Assembly (NCBI GenBank): GCA_000433255.1
Contig: HF998215.1
Coordinates: forward strand, 13,158-23,564
Source of the DNA: Coprobacillus sp. CAG:605
Lineage (GTDB): Bacteria; Bacillota_I; Bacilli_A; RF39; UBA660
DNA: 10,407 bases
Direction of reading: 5' to 3'
In this document: positions 6,745 to 10,407 of the stretch, one piece after another
How the letters are laid out: each line of letters begins with the position of its first letter
Position numbering within the stretch: position 1 is the first letter of the stretch
Notes under the pieces: generated by a model
What the model was told of the DNA's origin: nothing
Database searches by the model: none
Seen by the model: the letters and a program-made list of their open reading frames with translations, nothing else
Made by a program: the position numbers and the translations under genes

Positions 6745-6820
6745 TGGTGTCCTGTTGGAGATTCGAACTCCAGACCCTTTGATTAAAAGTCAAATGCTCT
6801 ACCGACTGAGCTAACAGGAC
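6745..6820 (-). tRNA. tRNA-Lys (anticodon TTT)
   Basis: 76 bases with a complete cloverleaf: acceptor GTCCTGT/ACAGGAC, discriminator A and encoded CCA. The anticodon loop CTTTTAA gives TTT, and the T-loop is TTCGAAT. It is the last of five tRNA genes in the operon and the closest to the terminator. Confidence 0.97.
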
Positions 6821-6843
6821 ATATTTAATTTTCAAACATAAGA

Positions 6844-6919
6844 TGGCTGCCTCGGATGGACTCGAACCATCGGAATGTCAGAGTCAAAGTCTGATGCCTT
6901 ACCACTTGGCTACGAGGCA
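6844..6919 (-). tRNA. tRNA-Gln (anticodon TTG)
   Basis: 76 bases. Acceptor TGCCTCG/CGAGGCA with a U1-A72 pair and discriminator G, both typical of tRNA-Gln, and encoded CCA. The anticodon loop CTTTGAC gives TTG, reading CAA/CAG. Confidence 0.97.
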
Positions 6920-6928
6920 ATCAAGAAA

Positions 6929-7012
6929 TGGTGGAGGGACATGGATTTGAACCATGGAACCCGAAGGAACAGATTTACAGTCTGCCGCGTTTGACCACTT
7001 CGCTATCCCTCC
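6929..7012 (-). tRNA. tRNA-Tyr (anticodon GTA)
   Basis: 84 bases, longer than its neighbours because of the long variable arm expected of bacterial tRNA-Tyr. Acceptor GGAGGGA/TCCCTCC, discriminator A and encoded CCA. The anticodon loop CTGTAAA gives GTA. Confidence 0.97.
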
Positions 7013-7021
7013 AAAAATAAA

Positions 7022-7097
7022 TGGTGCCGACTGAGGGAATCGAACCCCCAACCTACTGATTACAAGTCAGTTGCGCTACCAATTACGCTAAGTCGGC
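7022..7097 (-). tRNA. tRNA-Thr (anticodon TGT)
   Basis: 76 bases. Acceptor GCCGACT/AGTCGGC, discriminator A and encoded CCA. The anticodon loop CTTGTAA gives TGT. The T-stem contains one G-T wobble. Confidence 0.97.
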
Positions 7098-7102
7098 AAA
7101 AA

Positions 7103-7179
7103 TGGTGGACGCTATAGGACTCGAACCTATGACCCCCTGCTTGTAAGGCAGGTGCTCTAACCAACTGAGCTAAGCGTCC
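7103..7179 (-). tRNA. tRNA-Val (anticodon TAC)
   Basis: 77 bases and first in the operon. Acceptor GGACGCT/AGCGTCC, discriminator A and encoded CCA. The anticodon loop CTTACAA gives TAC. It begins 15 bases after the promoter -10 box, so only a very short leader is removed from the primary transcript. Confidence 0.97.
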
Positions 7180-7194
7180 GTTTCAACAATTCAA

Positions 7195-7223
7195 AGTATA
7201 TCATTACCGCTTTCAATTGTCAA
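7195..7223 (-). promoter_or_regulatory. strong sigma-A type promoter of the tRNA operon
   Basis: On the minus strand, a perfect TTGACA (7223-7218) is followed after 17 bases by TATACT (7200-7195), which is preceded by TGA (extended -10). This near-consensus layout fits stable-RNA transcription of the Val-Thr-Tyr-Gln-Lys operon. Confidence 0.92.
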
Positions 7224-7234
7224 TAAATTTTTGT

Positions 7235-7266
7235 AAAGAATAGCACCTTTTTTTCATCAAGGTACT
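7235..7266 (-). terminator. probable terminator of the thyX-tmk operon
   Basis: AGTACCTT (7266-7259) pairs with AAGGTGCT (7249-7242), eight pairs with one G-T, around a nine-base loop, followed by ATTCTTT. The T-run is broken, so it may be leaky. It separates the protein operon from the tRNA promoter. Confidence 0.5.
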
Positions 7267-7302
7267 TATATCTTATCATTTTTTCATTATATGTCAATAG
7301 TT

Positions 7303-7797
7303 TCATTTTATTTTTTTGAATTTTTTAATTGTTCTCTTTAACTTTTGACCAAAACTTTCTTCCTCTTTTGTCTTCTTAACCAAAGCTAACTCTTCTTGCT
7401 TCTTAATTGTTGCCAATTTATTTAACGAAGAAATCTGCAATCCCAAAGCTTTACATTCTTTTAGTATCGCATTCTTATCAATTTGTTCTTCAAAACTTAA
7501 CCAACTTTGATACTTTTTTAATAACTCATATCTTCGTATCGTTAACTTAGTAATCTGCATTTCAACCTTCTCAATAGGCACATCAACATACTCATTATAA
7601 TCAATTATAAAGTCTAAGTGTCTTAACTCATTAATCTCATTCCTATTATCAAACCTTAAATACTGTTCATTATTATAATATCCAATCCTTCTCTTACTTA
7701 TATCATTCAAAAAGTAAGCCGGTAAAATACCCGAATGTACCAAGTCTCTAACATCATTAAGTTTCATATATACACAATCATCTAAAACCACTTTCAT
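7303..7797 (-). CDS. hypothetical protein with basic C-terminal tail
   Basis: A 164-residue protein that I do not recognise. It starts MKVVLDDCVYMKLNDVRDLVHSG; the first ~70 residues are mixed alpha/beta in character with several aromatic residues (YYNNEQYLRFDN, 40-51). Residues about 74-135 are charged and probably helical. The tail (about 141-164) is very Lys-rich, ending KRTIKKFKKIK, which could bind nucleic acid or membrane phospholipid. No signal peptide or transmembrane helix is seen. GGTGG lies about six bases upstream of the ATG. It is last in the thyX-tmk-HIRAN-like run after a 59-base gap, so it may be co-transcribed. It is the only complete gene here that ends in TGA. Confidence 0.7.
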   Translation of the reverse strand: MKVVLDDCVYMKLNDVRDLVHSGILPAYFLNDISKRRIGYYNNEQYLRFDNRNEINELRHLDFIIDYNEYVDVPIEKVEMQITKLTIRRYELLKKYQSWLSFEEQIDKNAILKECKALGLQISSLNKLATIKKQEELALVKKTKEEESFGQKLKRTIKKFKKIK

Positions 7798-7856
7798 CGT
7801 TAACCACCAGAACTAACATTTTACTACAAATTTAAAATTATTCAAGAACAAATTTC

Positions 7857-8309
7857 TTACACACCATAAACAATAACTTGAAGTCTAATGCCATAACCAA
7901 GACTTCTTACAACCACACCATCATCCGTTATATTTTTAAAATTACCACCTGTAATATATCCCGTAATTTCTAAATTACTATCCAAATACTTACTTAACTC
8001 TAGTACCAAACCATCTGGAACAAAACCAACTTCCAAATAATTATCCCGATAATCATTAACCAATACTCTTATCGCCTCTTTACCCTCAAACTTTATTCTT
8101 TCTAACCTAATATCACTTAACTTTTGTTCATCAAATTCACCTAATTGATATAACTTACTTTCCTTCATATCTAAAATACTTTTATCTAAATAAGGTCTTA
8201 AAGCCCCAACTTCTATCCCATTACTTATGATTTGTTTCAAATTTAATATTCTATCTTTAAAACTAATACCAACCACTTTAAACTCTTTTTGATAAACAAT
8301 ATTTTCCAT
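7857..8309 (-). CDS. HIRAN-like domain protein
   Basis: This 150-residue soluble protein begins EFKVVGISFKDR (9-20), followed later by KEAIRVLVNDY (77-87), then LEVGFVPDGLVLEL (92-105), and finally GYITGG (117-122). The order VxGxxF...R, then xAIxV, then VGxVP is that of HIRAN domains, which bind single-stranded DNA ends or stalled-fork structures and occur both in helicases and as stand-alone proteins. The insert between the first and second blocks (about 21-76) is longer than usual and the classic NpyDpNAI box is weak, so this is a divergent member. It begins one base after the tmk stop codon, with GAGG upstream inside tmk. A DNA-metabolism role is inferred from the fold resemblance and the thymidylate neighbours. 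Confidence 0.62.
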   Translation of the reverse strand: MENIVYQKEFKVVGISFKDRILNLKQIISNGIEVGALRPYLDKSILDMKESKLYQLGEFDEQKLSDIRLERIKFEGKEAIRVLVNDYRDNYLEVGFVPDGLVLELSKYLDSNLEITGYITGGNFKNITDDGVVVRSLGYGIRLQVIVYGV

Positions 8310-8310
8310 T

Positions 8311-8973
8311 CTACTTCATCCTCACCAATTTATAAACATCTTCATGAATATCATCAACCGTACGCATTTCATTATTTTTACTACATTCAATAATATTCCA
8401 ATTCAAATATTCCGCCACCATACAAGCATTTTCATAAACTTTCTTCATAAACTCTATATCTCGTTCATGAATATCATTTTCTACCCCTTCATTATCAACT
8501 CTTTTACTTCTTATCTTCGTTACTAAGTCAAAAGGAGCGGTTAAAAATATCACATTATCCGGTCTTTGTACACCAAGTTTATTATACTCATAATCCTCGG
8601 CATACGAAACAAACTTCAATCGCTCAGTAATATCATCAATTAAAGCTGCTTGATATAAAAGACTCGAAGTCGTATACCTATCAAGTAAAATAACATGTCC
8701 ATCATTATACTTATTCTTTAACAAAGTCTGCCACGTAATAGCCCTATCCATAGCGTACAACCCATGAATAAAATAAGGCGATAACTCACTAACACAACCA
8801 TATTCACCACTTAAATATTTCTCTACTGGCACCCCTTGATAAGTATTATAACTAGGAAAATGATGGGAAGCTACAACATATCCATCCTTAATCAAATGCT
8901 CTTTTAAATAATTAAACTGAGTTGACTTTCCAATCCCATCACAAGCCCCTTCAATAACTACTAACTTTCCCAT
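8311..8973 (-). CDS. tmk: thymidylate kinase (dTMP kinase)
   Basis: Tmk phosphorylates dTMP to dTDP with ATP, the step after thymidylate synthase. The 220-residue protein has the P-loop region IEGACDGIGKSTQ (7-19), the FPSY segment (39-42), the YLSGEYG block (53-59), and DRYTTSS (98-104), whose Asp-Arg pair is the nucleotide-binding DR signature of the family. The start at 8973 is chosen over an ATG 18 bases upstream because AGGAGGG sits six bases before it; that site is formed by the final Arg-Arg codons of thyX. Only one base separates the two genes. The P-loop is one residue longer than GxxxxGK[ST]. A deoxynucleoside-kinase-like variant is a less likely alternative. Confidence 0.88.
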   Translation of the reverse strand: MGKLVVIEGACDGIGKSTQFNYLKEHLIKDGYVVASHHFPSYNTYQGVPVEKYLSGEYGCVSELSPYFIHGLYAMDRAITWQTLLKNKYNDGHVILLDRYTTSSLLYQAALIDDITERLKFVSYAEDYEYNKLGVQRPDNVIFLTAPFDLVTKIRSKRVDNEGVENDIHERDIEFMKKVYENACMVAEYLNWNIIECSKNNEMRTVDDIHEDVYKLVRMK

Positions 8974-8974
8974 A

Positions 8975-10174
8975 TTAAACCCTCCTATCAAGCTTCTTAA
9001 CTGGACCTAACTTACAATCACTTGGACATTCATAATCAGGAAAAGTACATCTTGGGCCATGCGAATACTTTATAATATCACTAGCTAACGCATTATTATG
9101 ATCTTCTAAATACTTTTTATATCTTGCCAAAGTATCCCTTGTTTGATGCATAATCTCTACTTGAGCCGCCGAACAAAGTCTTTCCTTACATTTTAAAATA
9201 AAATCTTCATATTTACCCATTTCACTAATTAAAATTAATTCTCCTTGAGGAATAACCCATCCAACCTTATTTATATCTTCTAACCATTCATCTTTCAAAT
9301 AACTGTCATTTTCTAAAATTGGTGGAACATAATACTCTTTCTTATCTAACATTTCCATTTGATAATCTAATGTTCTATGTCTTTGAGCTTGCGCAAGCGA
9401 CGCAAAAGAACCCATATACGTTGTTTCATAAACATTACTAAATAACTCGGAAATTTGTTCTAAATTAGATCCAAAAAGAGATAACTTACGATGTTTTTCA
9501 TTACTCATAAGTTCTGGTACTAAAACATTTAAACGTTCTAATTCCTTTAAAAACTCCCCCATCGCCTTAGATAACTTACTTTCAAAGTAATTTAAATTAT
9601 TCTTATTATCTTCAATATATGATGCAATCCATGAGGCCATATAGTTAATTTGTCTTAACGAAGTTGTATAAATCATCTGAGTTGGCATAAATACAGTAAC
9701 TAAGTATCTAGCATTTTCTTGAGCTAACTTCTTTATTTTTAAACTACTTAAAATATTTCCATATTCTTTAGCAATCTTACTTTCAAATAACCCTAACCAT
9801 TTATTATATAAATCAACTTCCTCCTTAGTAATTACTGAATCTTCTCCCGGTGTTATCTTCGTATATCTAGCTGATTTTTCACTAGTTGTATATTGTTTTT
9901 CATTATTTAAAACCATCGCCAATATTTTAGGAATATTCTGAATATTAAAATTTATATAAGTATGATCATAAACACTATGATGTCCATTATTTAACGTCAT
10001 AAAAATTCTTCTATCAGTTTTTTCTTGAGGTTCATTTATTAAATGATTAAATCCTTCTTTATCATAACAAACTCCCGCAATCTTTCCTGATAAATTAAGT
10101 ACTTCCTTAGTATTAAAAGTACCATCTTCATTTAAATATAAATTAGGTAAAATATCTATTCTAATTTTTTCCAT
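8975..10174 (-). CDS. thyX: flavin-dependent thymidylate synthase ThyX, long (duplicated) form
   Basis: ThyX makes dTMP from dUMP using methylenetetrahydrofolate, FAD and NADPH. The 399 residues are well above the usual 210-260, and two ThyX-like halves can be read. Half one has GHHSVYDH (64-71) and SEKSARYT (98-105), then ARYLVTVFMPTQ (155-166). Half two has QAQRHRTLDYQ (262-272), then ERLCSAAQVEI (331-341), which matches the R-x4-AQWEI segment of ThyX. RHR occurs only in half two and SxR only in half one. The C-terminus carries Cys 376, 383 and 387 in GPRC...CPSDC, like the family's Cys-rich tail. AGGAG (10180-10184) precedes the ATG, and it leads an operon with tmk. Confidence 0.88.
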   Translation of the reverse strand: MEKIRIDILPNLYLNEDGTFNTKEVLNLSGKIAGVCYDKEGFNHLINEPQEKTDRRIFMTLNNGHHSVYDHTYINFNIQNIPKILAMVLNNEKQYTTSEKSARYTKITPGEDSVITKEEVDLYNKWLGLFESKIAKEYGNILSSLKIKKLAQENARYLVTVFMPTQMIYTTSLRQINYMASWIASYIEDNKNNLNYFESKLSKAMGEFLKELERLNVLVPELMSNEKHRKLSLFGSNLEQISELFSNVYETTYMGSFASLAQAQRHRTLDYQMEMLDKKEYYVPPILENDSYLKDEWLEDINKVGWVIPQGELILISEMGKYEDFILKCKERLCSAAQVEIMHQTRDTLARYKKYLEDHNNALASDIIKYSHGPRCTFPDYECPSDCKLGPVKKLDRRV

Positions 10175-10202
10175 TATCTCTCCTACTTTCTTCTAATTGT
10201 CT

Positions 10203-10208
10203 ATTATA
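10203..10208 (-). promoter_or_regulatory. extended -10 promoter of the thyX-tmk operon
   Basis: On the minus strand, TGGTATAAT gives an extended -10 with a perfect TATAAT, about 30 bases before the thyX start and in front of a good AGGAG site. The -35 is weak (TATTAA at 17 bases, or TTAACA at 15). Confidence 0.7.
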
Positions 10209-10242
10209 CCATTAATTTATATTTGTTAATAAAAATTTACCC

Positions 10243-10270
10243 AAAAAAAAGTACATCATTAGGTGTACTT
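10243..10270 (-). terminator. second (distal) terminator after tRNA-Phe
   Basis: AAGTACA (10270-10264) pairs with TGTACTT (10255-10249) around an eight-base loop and is followed by a T-run down to 10243. It backs up the first terminator and shields thyX from read-through out of the tRNA operon. Confidence 0.85.
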
Positions 10271-10278
10271 CTAAAATT

Positions 10279-10302
10279 ATAAAAACCCCAATTAATGGGG
10301 TT
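10279..10302 (-). terminator. first terminator after tRNA-Phe
   Basis: AACCCCA (10302-10296) pairs with TGGGGTT (10290-10284) around a five-base loop, followed by TTTATAATTTT. It lies 12 bases past the tRNA-Phe CCA end. Confidence 0.85.
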
Positions 10303-10314
10303 AAAATCGCTAAC

Positions 10315-10390
<76 letters not shown>

Positions 10391-10394
10391 ATCA

Positions 10395-10407
10395 TGGCGG
10401 TTCGTAC
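10395..10407 (-). tRNA. 3' end of another tRNA gene, probably tRNA-Asp (cut by the window edge)
   Basis: The minus strand enters the window as GTACGAACCGCCA, four bases before tRNA-Phe. This reads as the last bases of an acceptor stem ending in ACC, discriminator G and encoded CCA. Discriminator G with 5'-GGT-type pairing and the Asp-Phe gene order common in Bacilli suggest tRNA-Asp. The anticodon lies outside the window. Confidence 0.6.

Noticed and set aside
6581..6835. 84-codon open frame on the minus strand
   Set aside because: It runs straight through tRNA-Lys and the tRNA terminator; non-coding overlap.
6745..7179. CRISPR-like periodic structure
   Set aside because: The regular spacing of about 80-90 bases comes from five different tRNA genes, not identical repeats.
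7303..7305. TGA stop as possible Trp codon (Mollicutes code 4)
   Set aside because: All full-length conserved genes here use TGG for Trp and contain no in-frame TGA, so TGA is a stop.

Overview
This AT-rich window has the look of a low-GC Bacilli/Firmicutes chromosome, probably from an endospore-forming or recently spore-forming lineage close to the uncultured gut Bacilli (RF39/Erysipelotrichales-like; this placement is inference). The signs are a leucine T-box leader, Shine-Dalgarno sites of the AGGAGG/AAGGTG type, tRNA genes with encoded CCA, a Cse60-like sporulation protein and a SpoVB/YtgP-type flippase. Full-length genes contain no in-frame TGA and use TGG for Trp, so the standard bacterial code applies. 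Almost everything is on the minus strand; the one plus-strand gene is a small Tyr/Gln/Asn/Pro-rich protein at 845-1189.

Layout, left to right. (1) 1-122: start of a lipoprotein gene leaving the window, preceded in transcription order by trmB (166-795), the tRNA m7G46 methyltransferase. (2) 845-1189: the plus-strand, possibly coat-like protein, with a terminator whose hairpin contains the stop codon of the convergent flippase gene. (3) 1198-3016: cse60-like gene and MOP-superfamily flippase, overlapping by 11 bases. (4) 3119-3374: gene debris, namely the first ~45 codons of a Wzx-type flippase followed by out-of-frame remnants, between two minus-strand terminators. (5) 3446-6510: a leucine-responsive operon with promoter, T-box riboswitch (specifier CUU), a small two/three-helix membrane protein of unknown function, then leuS, which overlaps it by 8 bases. 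(6) 6608-7223: a tRNA operon (Val-Thr-Tyr-Gln-Lys) with a strong promoter and terminator, followed by an odd tRNA-like hairpin. (7) 7303-10208: a thymidylate operon of thyX, tmk, a HIRAN-like protein and an unrecognised basic-tailed protein. The first three genes are separated by single bases. (8) 10249-10407: two tandem terminators, tRNA-Phe and the last 13 bases of another tRNA (probably Asp), the tail of a second tRNA operon.

How it works together: ThyX makes dTMP from dUMP and Tmk phosphorylates it towards dTTP, with the tmk ribosome-binding site built into the last Arg codons of thyX. The T-box senses uncharged tRNA-Leu and controls leuS together with the membrane protein ahead of it. 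TrmB modifies tRNA. The Cse60-like/flippase pair and the plus-strand protein suggest a spore-envelope theme.

The most striking observation is in the 399-residue ThyX. It appears to be an internally duplicated ThyX in which the catalytic motifs are split between the two halves: the first keeps the nucleotide-binding SxR part, the second keeps the RHR flavin motif and the C-terminal Arg. Other points of interest are a changed threonine-rich editing motif in LeuRS, a Walker A loop one residue too long in Tmk, and a tRNA-D-arm-like hairpin after the tRNA operon.
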